NCBI RefSeq assembly: GCF_001647275.1
Contig: NZ_LRMM01000039.1
Location: forward strand, 1 to 43,809
Reading direction: 5' to 3'
Length of the DNA: 43,809 bases
Origin: Rufibacter ruber
GTDB lineage: Bacteria; Bacteroidota; Bacteroidia; Cytophagales; Hymenobacteraceae
Shown: positions 1-7,773 of the stretch, piece after piece
Layout: the number at the start of each line of letters is the position of its first letter
How positions within the stretch are numbered: position 1 is the stretch's first letter
The notes under the pieces: generated by a model
The model's database searches: none
The model's input: the letters and a program-made list of their open reading frames with translations, nothing else
What the model was told of the DNA's origin: nothing
Position numbers and translations under genes: made by a program

Positions 1-86
1 GTTTTGGCTGTTTTCTGAAAAACAGCCCGAAAACAGAAATAAAACTCTCTGCAAAACATCTTACTGTCAAAACTCTAAACAGCTTC
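1..86. repeat. Right-hand part of a MITE-like element
   Basis: About 85 bp here match the right half of the element at 16085-16243 almost base for base: a CTGTTTT/AAAACAG palindrome (1-34), then a shared unique stretch, then the terminal 18-mer AAAACTCTAAACAGCTTC at 69-86. The element stops at the edge of the XRE gene and the left half lies outside the window. Confidence 0.7.
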
Positions 87-112
87 AAGCTTAACAAAGT
101 TGTCTTCTAACT

Positions 113-406
113 TTACATTAAATTTGTTTCGGCTTTCAGGGCTTTGAAAACTTTTAAAACCGTGTCTATGGTGGCGCTATTGGTACTATTCTCCAGCTTA
201 GAGATTTGAGCCTTCTGCACACCCACTAATTGGCCTAATTGCTCTTGCGTTAAATTGCGCTGTTGCCGGGCAGTTTTAATCATTTTGCCTAACACCTCCA
301 TGTGAAGTTCATACTCGTATTCGTCTCTCTCCTGTGTGCCTACTTTGCCAATGAATTTGTCTTTCATTTCAGCAAGGGAGGAGGATTTTATTTCTTGGGT
401 TGCCAT
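113..406 (-). CDS. XRE-family DNA-binding protein, orphan antitoxin-like (HigA type)
   Basis: A 97-residue helix-turn-helix protein. The Cro/C1 HTH occupies about residues 40-95, with the characteristic run TARQQRNLTQEQLGQLVGV followed by a recognition helix containing QISKLEN. Start chosen at the ATG at 406 because the upstream reading frame runs through repeat DNA. In Bacteroidota such proteins are usually antitoxins paired with a HigB/RelE toxin upstream; here only a possible toxin tail remains (411-476). The stop at 113 looks premature: in the -1/+2 frame the sequence continues as NKFNVKLEDNFVKLEAV and stops at 75-77, inside the adjoining MITE-like repeat. That suggests a one-base change near 120-130 that trims about a dozen C-terminal residues. 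HTH assignment is secure; the antitoxin role is inferred. Confidence 0.75.
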   Translation of the reverse strand: MATQEIKSSSLAEMKDKFIGKVGTQERDEYEYELHMEVLGKMIKTARQQRNLTQEQLGQLVGVQKAQISKLENSTNSATIDTVLKVFKALKAETNLM

Positions 407-410
407 AAGA

Positions 411-476
411 TTACTTTCTCTGTTTGTTCTCGAAATACCTTTTTCTAAACGCTTTAAACCTTTCTTGAAAGTTAGG
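411..476 (-). pseudogene. Possible C-terminal remnant of a HigB-type toxin
   Basis: Immediately upstream of the XRE gene, in another frame, a short open stretch ends in FKAFRKRYFENKQRK and a TAA that lies 4 bp before the XRE ATG. A basic helix ending right at the antitoxin start is how HigB-type toxins commonly end in this phylum. The rest of the toxin is absent and repeat DNA begins just upstream. The match is by general appearance only and is weak. Confidence 0.25.
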
Positions 477-499
477 GCAGGGTCCTGATAAAAAGGTGG

Positions 500-635
500 C
501 CGCTCTTCAGGATTTGCAATCCGGAAGCAGGTATAGAGGGGATTTGCCATCCCGGTTGCCAGTTCCGTGCCTACTGCAGCGCGGATTGCAAATCCGCGTG
601 ATATGTAAGTTCGGGATTGCAAATCCCGAACAGCG
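500..635. repeat. Multi-hairpin repeat, copy 1 (GGATTGCAAATCC core)
   Basis: Three palindromes in about 135 bp share the core GGATTGCAAATCC or its variant, each with a different outer stem: CTTC/GAAG near 505-526, CGCG/CGCG at 581-598, and GTTC/GAAC at 609-631. The block matches 27950-28085 in inverted orientation, including the spacers, so it is a dispersed element. It lies where the missing toxin gene would be expected. Confidence 0.7.
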
Positions 636-808
636 GCGAATGGCGGGAATGGCGCTACTTATCCGCTGTTCTAGTTCGCCCACAAGGTCCTTTCAGGATG
701 ACAAAAGGTGGAGAAAGTAAAATAAGCTCCGTATAGCGCCAGTACCAGCAGGCACTTACGTGATACGGGGTAAGCCATCTGTAATCAGAGGGCTAAAGTA
801 GCTCCTTC

Positions 809-1027
809 TTATTCCGTCTTCCCTTTAAACGTGGCATAAATGGCCATGGCATGCCCGTGCCCTAACCCGAAGTCTTCTTTTAGCCAATTGGTGATTTCTG
901 TGACTTTAGTGGCGGGGTTCAGGTTCCCGTTTATTATGAAGCCTTTTTCCTCGGCTAGCTTTTTAAAATCGGCGGGCGTCTTGCCTGTCTTGGCTTCAAT
1001 GTTGTCTATATACGCTTGAAAGGACAT
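809..1027 (-). CDS. DUF4287 domain protein
   Basis: A 72-residue protein matching the small DUF4287 family: it begins MSFQAYIDNIEAKTGKTPAD, has the middle KLAEEKGF segment, and ends with the family's KEDFGLGHGHAMAIYATFKG pattern. Start set at the ATG at 1027; the longer frame adds low-complexity residues with no family resemblance. Function unknown; in related proteins the domain is often found alone or next to YdeI/DUF1801-type proteins, as here (YdeI-like gene 220 bp upstream on the same strand). It has no membrane segment and is predicted cytoplasmic. Confidence 0.85.
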   Translation of the reverse strand: MSFQAYIDNIEAKTGKTPADFKKLAEEKGFIINGNLNPATKVTEITNWLKEDFGLGHGHAMAIYATFKGKTE

Positions 1028-1247
1028 GATTTTACAAGTTAAAATGATGGTATGGTTAGGAACAGTTTCGCCAGTAAGACAGGATAGAGAAGGTAGCAAA
1101 GCACCAGCAGACGGTTGGCCAGCCGTTGACCCCAATCACCCCCTGCTGTAATTTTGCCAGCGGCGGCGCGTCTGGTCCAAACTCAATGCCCGCTGATTTA
1201 AAGCTTGAAAATAACAAAAAGATAGTGACACACAGTTTGGCGCAGCC

Positions 1248-1865
1248 TTAGTCATGCAGCCCCATTCCCTGAAGAATCTTTTCCCGGCACCTGGCAATGC
1301 GGCTGAACCGGGTTTGGGTTTGCTTGGGTTGGGAGAAGAAAAGCACATAGCCCCTTTGGCGGCCGGGGGTGAGGCGGTAGAAGGCGTGTTGCAGGTCGGG
1401 GTGCTCTGCAAAGGTGGCCAGAAGCTCGTCTGGTACCGGTTCCAGGTTTTTCTTGAACGCCACTTTTAAGCCCGCTTTCTCTATCTCAATGGCTTCCTGC
1501 AGATACTGCTTGATTACCTCCTGCTGCTGCAGCACCTGGTCTGGGCTGGTGAACCGGAGGGACCTGGTCGATTGGGAGCTTTCGCCGTGGGCGGTGAGGA
1601 GTTTGGCTTCGTCTTTCAACAAGACCCCTTTGAAGAAGTTGAGGGCGGCGTAGTGCTTGAAGGCGGTGACCATGAAAATGTTTTTGTTGCCCAGGGTGTA
1701 GCAGGGAACGCCCCATTTGACTTCCTCGGTGAGGCCGCTCTCCAACGCAAGGTGCCGGAGCAGCACCAACTCGGCTTGCCAGGTATGCACTTTGCACTGC
1801 GGGGTGCCGCCGTATGGGCAGCGCATACAACCGTCCAGGAGGTATTTGTCTACGTGTGGGTTCAT
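1248..1865 (-). CDS. YdeI/DUF1801-family protein
   Basis: A 205-residue cytoplasmic protein. Residues about 25-125 form a DUF1801 (YdhG-like) fold, with a tryptophan near the start, EEVKWGVPCYTLGNKNI and the MVTAFKHYAALNFFKG strand; the C-terminal third carries the YdeI-type segment ending RFSRIARCREKILQGMGL, preceded by a PGRQRGYVLFFSQPKQT stretch. This two-part arrangement is standard for Bacteroidota YdeI proteins. Its ATG overlaps the stop of the DoxX gene (ATGA), so it is the last gene of a translationally coupled arsR-SRPBCC-DoxX-YdeI operon. Biochemical role unknown; the operon context suggests a stress- or ligand-responsive role. Confidence 0.85.
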   Translation of the reverse strand: MNPHVDKYLLDGCMRCPYGGTPQCKVHTWQAELVLLRHLALESGLTEEVKWGVPCYTLGNKNIFMVTAFKHYAALNFFKGVLLKDEAKLLTAHGESSQSTRSLRFTSPDQVLQQQEVIKQYLQEAIEIEKAGLKVAFKKNLEPVPDELLATFAEHPDLQHAFYRLTPGRQRGYVLFFSQPKQTQTRFSRIARCREKILQGMGLHD

Positions 1866-2257
1866 GCGTTCTTAAAGGTAAGAGGGTGGGTGACTTTTCT
1901 TTGGGCAGGTCTAAAATACCGAGAAACAGCGGTCAATACAAGCAGCAGGCCAGGGCCGAAGTACTCCGTTAACGGGTCGCGGTGGGCAAGGTGCGAAAAA
2001 AGGGCACTCGTCATTAAGAAGAAGAAGCCTGCATAGGCCCACTCTTTTATCAACGGGAGGCGGGGAAGCAGCACCGCAGTGACGCCCAACACTTTGCAGA
2101 GGCCAAGGAAGGGCAGGAGGTAGAGCGGATAGCCCAGTTCGCTTATTTTTTGCGCCTCTTCCTCCAGCTGAAGGAGCTGCACCACGCCCGTAGAGGCCAT
2201 ACCCAAACAAAGCCAGGCGGTGGAAACCCAGTAGATGATGTTGTCTCTCTTTTTCAT
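1862..2257 (-). CDS. DoxX-like membrane protein
   Basis: A 131-residue integral membrane protein with four predicted transmembrane helices (around residues 8-26, 45-65, 72-92 and 98-115), matching the DoxX-like family often encoded next to SRPBCC proteins. It starts at the ATG at 2257 (MKKRDNIIYW); a longer reading frame would extend into the preceding gene. It lies 7 bp after the SRPBCC stop and overlaps the YdeI-like start by 4 bp, so the genes are almost certainly co-transcribed. Family role is poorly defined (quinone/redox-related in some members). Confidence 0.85.
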   Translation of the reverse strand: MKKRDNIIYWVSTAWLCLGMASTGVVQLLQLEEEAQKISELGYPLYLLPFLGLCKVLGVTAVLLPRLPLIKEWAYAGFFFLMTSALFSHLAHRDPLTEYFGPGLLLVLTAVSRYFRPAQRKVTHPLTFKNA

Positions 2258-2264
2258 AGGTTGG

Positions 2265-2732
2265 CTACTTTCTATTCTCCATAAAGGTCTGAAGACGGTT
2301 GTGGGCCATGTTGATGCCTGCTGCAAAGGGTAGTTTCAACATGTTGTCTCGGTCGGTGACCGATTTAAAGATCAGGTGCATGGTAAGCATGCTCCTTTCT
2401 GCTGTAAGTTCTTTAAAATCTAGGAACTCCAGCTGCACCGGGAAGGGCGTGTTTTCCATTTCAAAGGTTCTAGTGATGTATTGGTTGGGTGCAAACGAAT
2501 GAATGGTGCCATTCGCGCGGAACAAGACGTTTCCTTGCGCATCTCGGGTCTCAAACTGATAACCGCCGTGGGCTTTGTTTTCCAGTTTCAGGACTTTGTT
2601 GCCCATCCATTGCTCCACCAACTCAGGCTCAGTGTAGGCTTTAAAAAGAAGGGCAAGCGGCAGGTCAAAGGTTCTGGTGATGACAATGTCATGCTTGCCT
2701 TCTTCGGCGGTGAGGTGGGTTCTGCTTTCCAT
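2265..2732 (-). CDS. SRPBCC / AHSA1-type domain protein
   Basis: A 155-residue START-like (Bet v1 fold) protein. Family marks are the opening strand ITRTFDLPLALLFKAYTEPE, the EQWMG motif, the GGYQFETRDAQGNV hairpin, and the long C-terminal helix ending HNRLQTFMENRK. Such proteins bind hydrophobic ligands in a deep cavity; the ligand here is unknown. It sits 3 bp after the arsR stop: the ArsR-SRPBCC pair is a very common bacterial arrangement in which the regulator controls the ligand-binding protein. Confidence 0.9.
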   Translation of the reverse strand: MESRTHLTAEEGKHDIVITRTFDLPLALLFKAYTEPELVEQWMGNKVLKLENKAHGGYQFETRDAQGNVLFRANGTIHSFAPNQYITRTFEMENTPFPVQLEFLDFKELTAERSMLTMHLIFKSVTDRDNMLKLPFAAGINMAHNRLQTFMENRK

Positions 2733-2735
2733 AAA

Positions 2736-3059
2736 TTATTTTTTAGATTGATAGGCTTTCATGACCTGCTCCAGCTTATTGAAGCGGTCATCCCAGTGTT
2801 GGCGGAAGGGCTCCAGAAAATCGGCAATCTCTTTCATTTTAAAGGCGCTGAGATGGTAATACACCTCGCGTCCCTTCTGTTCCTGCGCCAGCAGTTCACA
2901 TTCAGTGAGTATCTGTAAATGCTTGGAAACGGTAGGCCGGGCGGAGTCAAAGTTGGCGGCAATAGCCCCCGCCGTCATAGACTGGCTGGCCAGCAAAAGA
3001 AGGATGGCCCTTCTGGTGGGGTCTGCAAGGGCTTGGAAAACGTCTCGTCTTAAATTCAT
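2736..3059 (-). CDS. ArsR-family winged-helix repressor
   Basis: A 107-residue regulator of the ArsR/SmtB type without the metal-binding cysteine motif. The opening [20 protein letters not shown] and the recognition helix in [13 protein letters not shown], followed by the wing GREVYYHL, are diagnostic of the subgroup that precedes SRPBCC genes. First gene of a four-gene operon. The start codon overlaps the left arm of a perfect 14-bp inverted repeat (3059-3108), which predicts autorepression. The inducing signal cannot be read from the sequence. Confidence 0.92.
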   Translation of the reverse strand: MNLRRDVFQALADPTRRAILLLLASQSMTAGAIAANFDSARPTVSKHLQILTECELLAQEQKGREVYYHLSAFKMKEIADFLEPFRQHWDDRFNKLEQVMKAYQSKK

Positions 3060-3108
3060 TATGAAGTTATTTGGCTACAAATATACATGTAGTTAAATAA
3101 CTTCATAA
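3059..3108. promoter_or_regulatory. Perfect 14-bp inverted repeat, predicted ArsR operator
   Basis: TTATGAAGTTATTT (3059-3072) and AAATAACTTCATAA (3095-3108) are perfect reverse complements separated by 22 bp, and they overlap the arsR start. ArsR-type repressors bind such palindromes, so this is the likely autoregulatory site of the arsR-SRPBCC-DoxX-YdeI operon. Its location is seen directly; binding is inferred. Confidence 0.75.
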
Positions 3109-3247
3109 TGATAGAAGAACTTTTTTCAGAGAAGAGGATAGGCCGGGTGCCTACTCAGGTGAATGAAAACAAAAAGCCTGTGCGGAGCAGGATACAGAAG
3201 CTGCTGGATAATGAACAGGTAAGATCTTGCCACCGGCAGCAGCTACC

Positions 3248-3688
3248 TCACTCGTCGTTTAATAATGAGATTCCCTGCGCTAATAGTTTGGCTAGGCCTG
3301 CCCTCATGGCCTGCACTTGCTCCTGGGGGTGCCCTTGCCAGCGCGTCACTTCGCCTACTACCCTGAACGGATGCGTGGAGCGGTACGACTGGGTGGGGTT
3401 GCCCGGGAATTTCTTGTCGGTGAGATCAGGGTCGTTTTCAAGGGGACCGGTGGGTTCTACCAGGTAGATTCTTTCCCGTCCTTCGCCCCAGGCCAGCTCC
3501 GCGCCCCAGATGGCGGCGTCTAAAGTGGCGGTGAGAAAGATGTACTTGGCCTGTTTCCGTTCCCCGAAGTTGGATGGGTAGCCGGGATTTATCAAATCCC
3601 CCAGCTGAAGTTCAGCCTTGGTGCCGTGAAAATATGTTTGGGCAAAAGTAGTGGGTTGTGCCGGGTTTTGTGGTTGGTTCGTTAGCAT
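3248..3688 (-). CDS. arr: NAD(+)-rifampin ADP-ribosyltransferase
   Basis: A 146-residue protein of the Arr family, which transfers ADP-ribose from NAD+ to rifamycins. The family signature is nearly continuous: YFHGTKAELQLGDLINPGY, then KQAKYIFLTATLDAAIWGAE, EGRERIYLVEPTGPLE, DPDLTDKKFPGNPTQSYR and RVVGEVTRWQGH. The start is placed at the ATG at 3688 (MLTNQPQNPA), because the extra upstream residues do not resemble the family and the length then fits it. Same strand as the marR gene, 181 bp downstream of it. Arr homologues are widespread in environmental bacteria. Confidence 0.95.
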   Translation of the reverse strand: MLTNQPQNPAQPTTFAQTYFHGTKAELQLGDLINPGYPSNFGERKQAKYIFLTATLDAAIWGAELAWGEGRERIYLVEPTGPLENDPDLTDKKFPGNPTQSYRSTHPFRVVGEVTRWQGHPQEQVQAMRAGLAKLLAQGISLLNDE

Positions 3689-3869
3689 GGGAGAAGGCGG
3701 TATAAGGGTGAATTGATAATTATCAGATAAGTATGGGGAGATTGCCTTTTGCTGACGGCATACGCCCCTGACTGGGGCCTGGCCTTTTCTGTAGAGGCAG
3801 GTGCTGTTTTTTTCAGGCACCAATCAGCTCAGAAAAAGAGCCGTCAAGCGGATAAGAAATGAGGGAGTT

Positions 3870-4337
3870 TTATTCATTCGCATCAGGCTGGCTGAGGATC
3901 TCAATTCTCTGGTTCATGATGGCTAGCGCCTGGGAGAAATACCGTTCAATAACCTTGATTTCACTTATTGAAAAGGACGATATCAGGTTTTCGGTCTCAC
4001 GCCTGAATTCTTCATACAGCGGAATTAACAGGGTCATGATGAGCCCAGTGTTAGGTTTGAGGAGCACCTTGCGTCGGTCTCCCTCGGCAAAGTGCCGGGA
4101 CAGGAATTTCTTCTTCTCCAGCCGGTCTATCAAACCGGTCACGGCCCCCGTGGTCAAACCAGTGGCCTTTGCGAAGTCACCGGCCGTCATTTCTCCCTTC
4201 TCCAGCAAGAACCCCAGGTATTTGTGGTCGGTGCCTGATAGGCCTGCCTTGCGGGCTACCGCCTCGTGCATTTGAAGGGAGGTGTAGGCGTGCTGCTGGG
4301 TAAGTTTCCTGATTTGTTTTACCAGCTCCTCTTTCAT
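3870..4337 (-). CDS. MarR-family transcriptional regulator
   Basis: A 155-residue winged-helix regulator. The central HTH reads MTAGDFAKATGLTTGAVTGL, followed by DRLEKKKFLSRHF and the wing AEGDRRKVLL, all classical MarR marks; flanking helices form the dimer interface. A perfect 19-bp palindrome sits 21 bp upstream of the start, consistent with autorepression. The arr gene follows on the same strand and might be in the same regulon, but no operator is visible directly in front of arr. Confidence 0.92.
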   Translation of the reverse strand: MKEELVKQIRKLTQQHAYTSLQMHEAVARKAGLSGTDHKYLGFLLEKGEMTAGDFAKATGLTTGAVTGLIDRLEKKKFLSRHFAEGDRRKVLLKPNTGLIMTLLIPLYEEFRRETENLISSFSISEIKVIERYFSQALAIMNQRIEILSQPDANE

Positions 4338-4357
4338 GGATTATCTTTCTACCTAAA

Positions 4358-4376
4358 TATCTTAGGCGCTAAGATA
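4358..4376. promoter_or_regulatory. Perfect 19-bp palindrome, predicted MarR operator
   Basis: TATCTTAG and CTAAGATA are perfect 8-bp arms around a GCG centre, 21 bp upstream of the marR ATG. Length and symmetry fit MarR-type operators. Function is inferred from position. Confidence 0.7.
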
Positions 4377-4379
4377 ACT

Positions 4380-4824
4380 GTTTTCAAATGTGCCGCCAAG
4401 TATTTTTTCTAAGCTTCTGAAGAAAGCTATTTAAACGTGGAGCATGTTTGTAATATCTTGTGTGCTGTTAACGGGCCTCTACACAACCTGACTTGGCGGT
4501 AGCTGCCTCGCACCTTGGCGCTGCTAAGTGGCTCTAAAAAACACCAAGGAAGAAACTTGCGCTCCCCGGTTTCATCTGCAAGATCAGAAATGAAACAAGC
4601 TTTTATCTGCTAATGCCAGATTGGTTCGTAAGGGGGGAATTTCTGTTTTGGGGCTGTTTTCCAAAAAGTAGGCCCAAAACGTGGATTTAAGCAGTGGCTG
4701 CACCCGGCTAAACTCCTTAGAAGCAAGAAAAAAGTAGGCTCCCAACAGAGGCAATGTCAGAGACCTGGCGGGGAGGAAAGGGGCGGGGAAGAGGACTTAT
4801 GGCAGTGAGAAACAGTAGAAATAA
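4380..4824. other. Gene-free stretch with one degenerate palindrome
   Basis: No credible reading frame on either strand. At 4645-4680 there is a worn copy of the window's palindrome family (GTTTTGGGGC against GGCCCAAAAC). Nothing else was recognised. Confidence 0.5.
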
Positions 4825-4872
4825 AAATGCGTTTTAGTCCTGTTTTTAGAAAAACAGGACTAAAACGCATTT
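4825..4872 (-). terminator. Long perfect palindrome, terminator of map
   Basis: Arms of 23 bp match perfectly around a 2-nt loop; the inner part is CCTGTTTTT/AAAAACAGG, the outer part TGCGTTTTAGT. It lies 46 bp after the map stop and, read on the minus strand, is followed by a T-rich run, so it should act as an intrinsic terminator. It is one of the family of CTGTTTT/AAAACAG palindromes in this window. Confidence 0.65.
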
Positions 4873-4917
4873 GTTGGTGGCGCGCACATACGCTAATTCT
4901 GCGTCTGGCAGAAGTGG

Positions 4918-5679
4918 TTAGTAAATCAGATTGGCCTCGGTCAGGATCACGGGCGCACTGTCTGTAATCAGCACCGTGTGCTCGTGCTGGGCCACATACC
5001 CGCCTTTGTTCCCCAGCAGCGTCCAGCCATCGCCTTTCTCATAGGCCATGGTGCTTTTGTCTGAGATGAAGGTTTCTATGGCAATGACTGAGTTTTTCTT
5101 AAACCGCATGCGGTTAGAGGGGTCATAGTAGTTGGGTATCTCTGAGGGGGCCTCATGCAGGCTTCGGCCCACGCCGTGCCCCATCAGGTTTCTGATGACT
5201 TTGTAGCCTGCTTTCCTGGCTTCAGTTTCTATCAGGCGCCCTACCTCTGCAATGCGTACGCCGCCCTTGATCTGGCTGATGGCTTTGCGCAGAATGGCCT
5301 GCGAAGCCTGTACCAGCGGGTTCAGGTGGCGGTGGTCCTGGCCCAGCACAAAAGAGCCCCCGTTGTCAGCGAAGAAGCCGTTCAGTTCAGCTGAGACATC
5401 AATGTTCACCAGGTCGCCCTCGCGCAGCATCACTTGGTCTGACGGGATGCCGTGCGCAACCTCCTGGTTCACACTGATGCAGGTGTACCCGGGAAAGTTG
5501 TACATGAGTTTGGGCGCTGGCTTGGCCTTGTACTGCTGCAAAATGGAGAATCCGTACTCATCCAGTTCTTTGGTGGTGATGCCCGGTTTGGCATATTCGC
5601 GCATCTGGCGAAGGGTGAGCGCCACCACTTCGCTTATGGCTTTCATGCCGGTGAGGTCAGCGGCTGATTCTATTGACAT
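4918..5679 (-). CDS. map: Methionine aminopeptidase, type I
   Basis: A 253-residue metalloprotease that removes the initiator methionine from nascent proteins in the cytoplasm. Family marks in order: NFPGYTCISVNQEVAHGIPS (substrate-pocket His), the first metal Asp in NIDVSAELNGFFADNGG (both Asp ligands), MGHGVGRSLHEAPSEIPNY (metal His), VIAIETFIS (Glu) and the C-terminal QHEHTVLIT (Glu). The variant residues around the second Asp (DNGGSF rather than DTSRTF) mark a divergent stand-alone paralogue, not the copy usually found in the ribosomal-protein cluster. Transcribed alone, with a strong terminator palindrome after it. Confidence 0.93.
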   Translation of the reverse strand: MSIESAADLTGMKAISEVVALTLRQMREYAKPGITTKELDEYGFSILQQYKAKPAPKLMYNFPGYTCISVNQEVAHGIPSDQVMLREGDLVNIDVSAELNGFFADNGGSFVLGQDHRHLNPLVQASQAILRKAISQIKGGVRIAEVGRLIETEARKAGYKVIRNLMGHGVGRSLHEAPSEIPNYYDPSNRMRFKKNSVIAIETFISDKSTMAYEKGDGWTLLGNKGGYVAQHEHTVLITDSAPVILTEANLIY

Positions 5680-6012
5680 CTTCTTCTGGGTTGGTGCTTA
5701 GACAAGGTACAAAAAGAAATGGAACAACCATTGAATGCACGTCCTTTGAACCGGCGGGATGGTGGCTTGAGGCCAAAAACATGCGTGAGTGATTTCTCTG
5801 ATAGGAGACTTTCCCCGAAAGCCGAGCTTCAGGATTGTCTTTGAAACCGTTGTCACCAGCGTTCGGTTGCGCTTTTACAGACCCATCATGAGGTAAACTT
5901 CTAAGCCTCTCAAGCCAGATCATTGAAAGAAAAGGCTTTGTTTGTGTAAAAGGCCAATGAATAGTCAGGCCGGGTGCTGTCTGTTGGTGCGGCAAATGCC
6001 GATAAAAGAAAC
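5680..6012. other. Gene-free stretch upstream of map
   Basis: About 330 bp with no supported reading frame. A TACCTTGT on the minus strand near 5703-5710 is close to, but not, the phylum's TAnnTTTG element and may be a weak map promoter. No other structure recognised. Confidence 0.35.
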
Positions 6013-6057
6013 GTGCGTTTTTTGAGCTGTTTTCAGAAAAACAGCTCCAAAACGCAC
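6013..6057 (-). terminator. Palindrome downstream of mqo
   Basis: Outer arms GTGCGTTTT (6013-6021) and AAAACGCAC (6049-6057) enclose a GAGCTGTTTT/AAAACAGCTC inner stem. It begins 12 bp after the mqo stop and is the probable mqo terminator. Same palindrome family as 4825-4872. Confidence 0.6.
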
Positions 6058-6069
6058 AGGTAGTATTGG

Positions 6070-7620
6070 TTAGGATTCCCGCTGGACCAAATGGTTCTCT
6101 TTCAGTTGCAGTACGCGGCTGGTGTGTTCCCTGATCTCCTCACACAGCTGCGGGTTGTCTTTCAAAGATTGTCCGAAAGACGGGATCATCTGCTTGATTT
6201 TGGCCTGCCACTCCGGTGACTTCGCCCGGTTGGGGAAGCAGCGGTGAATTAGGTCCAGCATGATGGAAACAGCGGTAGAAGCCCCCGGAGAAGCTCCAAG
6301 TAACGCGGCAATTGAGCCATCGGCGGAGCTGACCACCTCGGTCCCAAACTCCAGCACGCCGCCTTTTTTGGGGTCTTTCTTGATCACCTGCACCCGTTGG
6401 CCGGCCACTTCCAGCTCCCAGTCTTTGGAGTTGGCGGTGGGAACGTATTCCCGCAGCGAAGCCATGCGGTCTTCGGGGGACTGGAGTACCTGGCTGATCA
6501 GGTATTTGGTCAAGGGTATGTTGGTGTAACCGGCTGCCAGCATGGGCCGCAGGTTGTTCACCTTTATGGAAAGCGGCAAGTCAAAAAACGACCCTTTTTT
6601 CAGGAACTTGGTGGTAAAACCGGCATAAGGCCCAAACAGGAGGGCTTTCTCCCCGTTGATCACCCGCGTGTCCAGGTGCGGTACTGACATGGGCGGAGAG
6701 CCAACGGCCGCCTTGCCGTATACTTTGGCCTGATGCTGGGCAATGATGTCTGGGTTGGTGCATTTGAGCCACTGGCCGCTCACCGGGAAGCCGCCAAAGC
6801 CTTTGCCTTCGGGAATGCCGGAGGCCAGGAGCAGGGGCAGTGATCCGCCGCCGGCGCCAATGAACACAAACTTGGCCCGCACGCGGCGCTTCTCATCGGT
6901 GCTGCGGTCTTTCACCCGCACCCGCCACAGGCCGTCTTCCTTCTGCTTGAGTTTGGTCACCTCATGGTTCAGGTGCATGGTCACGCCGCCCATCTCTTTG
7001 AGGTACTTGAACAGGTTGCGGGTGAGGCAGCCAAAGTTCACGTCGGTTCCCATTTCCATGCGGGTGGCGGCCAGGGGCTGTGACCGGTCGCGGCCCTGCA
7101 TGATGAGCGGCATCCAGTTTTCCAGCTGTTGGGTGTCTTCTGAGTACTGCATACCCTTGAACAGGGGCGAGGTGGTCATGGCTTCAAACCGTTTGCGCAG
7201 AAACTGCACATTTTTTTCGCCCCACACAAAGCTCATGTGCGGGGTGCTGTTGATGAAGCTGCGCGGGTTCTGCATCACGCCCTTCTCCACCAGAAAAGCC
7301 CAGAACTGGCGGGACTGCTCAAACCATTCGGCTATCACGTCTGCCTTGGAGATGTCAATGGTGCCGTTGGCTTTCTCTGGGGTGTAGTTGAGCTCACAGA
7401 AGGCTGAGTGGCCGGTGCCGGCGTTATTCCAGGCGTCTGAACTTTCGGCGGCTACCTCATTCAGGCGCTCATATATTTCAATGGTTAAGTCAGGTTGCAG
7501 TTGTTTCAGCATCACGCCCAGGGTGGCGCTCATGATACCGGCCCCAATCAAGACAACGTCTGGATGGGTGACCATAGAATTTTCGTTTTTTGCCATGGTA
7601 AAAGTATTGGTACTTGGCAT
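6070..7620 (-). CDS. mqo: Malate:quinone oxidoreductase
   Basis: A membrane-associated FAD enzyme oxidising malate to oxaloacetate with electrons passed to quinone, bypassing NAD-linked malate dehydrogenase in the TCA cycle. The 516-residue protein has the N-terminal dinucleotide fold DVVLIGAGIMSATLGVML, the characteristic DAWNNAGTGHSAFCELNYTP segment, MEMGTDVNFG, the FVFIGAGGGSLPLLLASGIP block and FPVSGQWLKC, plus a C-terminal LLGASPGASTAVSIM, all standard for Mqo. Start taken at the first ATG (MPSTNTF); a second ATG 8 codons in (MAKNENS) is equally possible as neither has a clear Shine-Dalgarno sequence. A good promoter lies 65 bp upstream. Monocistronic. Confidence 0.95.
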   Translation of the reverse strand: MPSTNTFTMAKNENSMVTHPDVVLIGAGIMSATLGVMLKQLQPDLTIEIYERLNEVAAESSDAWNNAGTGHSAFCELNYTPEKANGTIDISKADVIAEWFEQSRQFWAFLVEKGVMQNPRSFINSTPHMSFVWGEKNVQFLRKRFEAMTTSPLFKGMQYSEDTQQLENWMPLIMQGRDRSQPLAATRMEMGTDVNFGCLTRNLFKYLKEMGGVTMHLNHEVTKLKQKEDGLWRVRVKDRSTDEKRRVRAKFVFIGAGGGSLPLLLASGIPEGKGFGGFPVSGQWLKCTNPDIIAQHQAKVYGKAAVGSPPMSVPHLDTRVINGEKALLFGPYAGFTTKFLKKGSFFDLPLSIKVNNLRPMLAAGYTNIPLTKYLISQVLQSPEDRMASLREYVPTANSKDWELEVAGQRVQVIKKDPKKGGVLEFGTEVVSSADGSIAALLGASPGASTAVSIMLDLIHRCFPNRAKSPEWQAKIKQMIPSFGQSLKDNPQLCEEIREHTSRVLQLKENHLVQRES

Positions 7621-7684
7621 ACGAATAAACCAATAGGAAGTGTTTAATTAATTATTGGTCTTTCAGCAGCGGCCATTGCGGTCG

Positions 7685-7715
7685 CAAAAGTAACCCAAAC
7701 AGATAAGCCGCCCAA
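7685..7715 (-). promoter_or_regulatory. Bacteroidota-type promoter for mqo
   Basis: On the minus strand TTG (7715-7713), 20 bp, then TACTTTTG (7692-7685) match the phylum's TTG-N19-TAnnTTTG consensus. The predicted transcript starts about 55-60 nt before the mqo ATG. Confidence 0.65.
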
Positions 7716-7735
7716 TGAACTTCTGCTATTTCCTT

Positions 7736-7773
7736 CTGTTTTTCGGCCTGTTTTTGTAAAACACGAAAAACAG
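7736..7773. repeat. Palindrome of the CTGTTTT/AAAACAG family
   Basis: CTGTTTTTCG (7736-7745) and CGAAAAACAG (7764-7773) enclose a less perfect inner stem. It lies about 20 bp upstream of the -33 element of the mqo promoter. Confidence 0.6.

Noticed and set aside
3108-3467. 119-codon plus-strand frame beginning at the right arm of the arsR operator
   Set aside because: Its second half is the antisense of arr and the first half has no protein-like pattern; the ATG is simply part of the palindrome.
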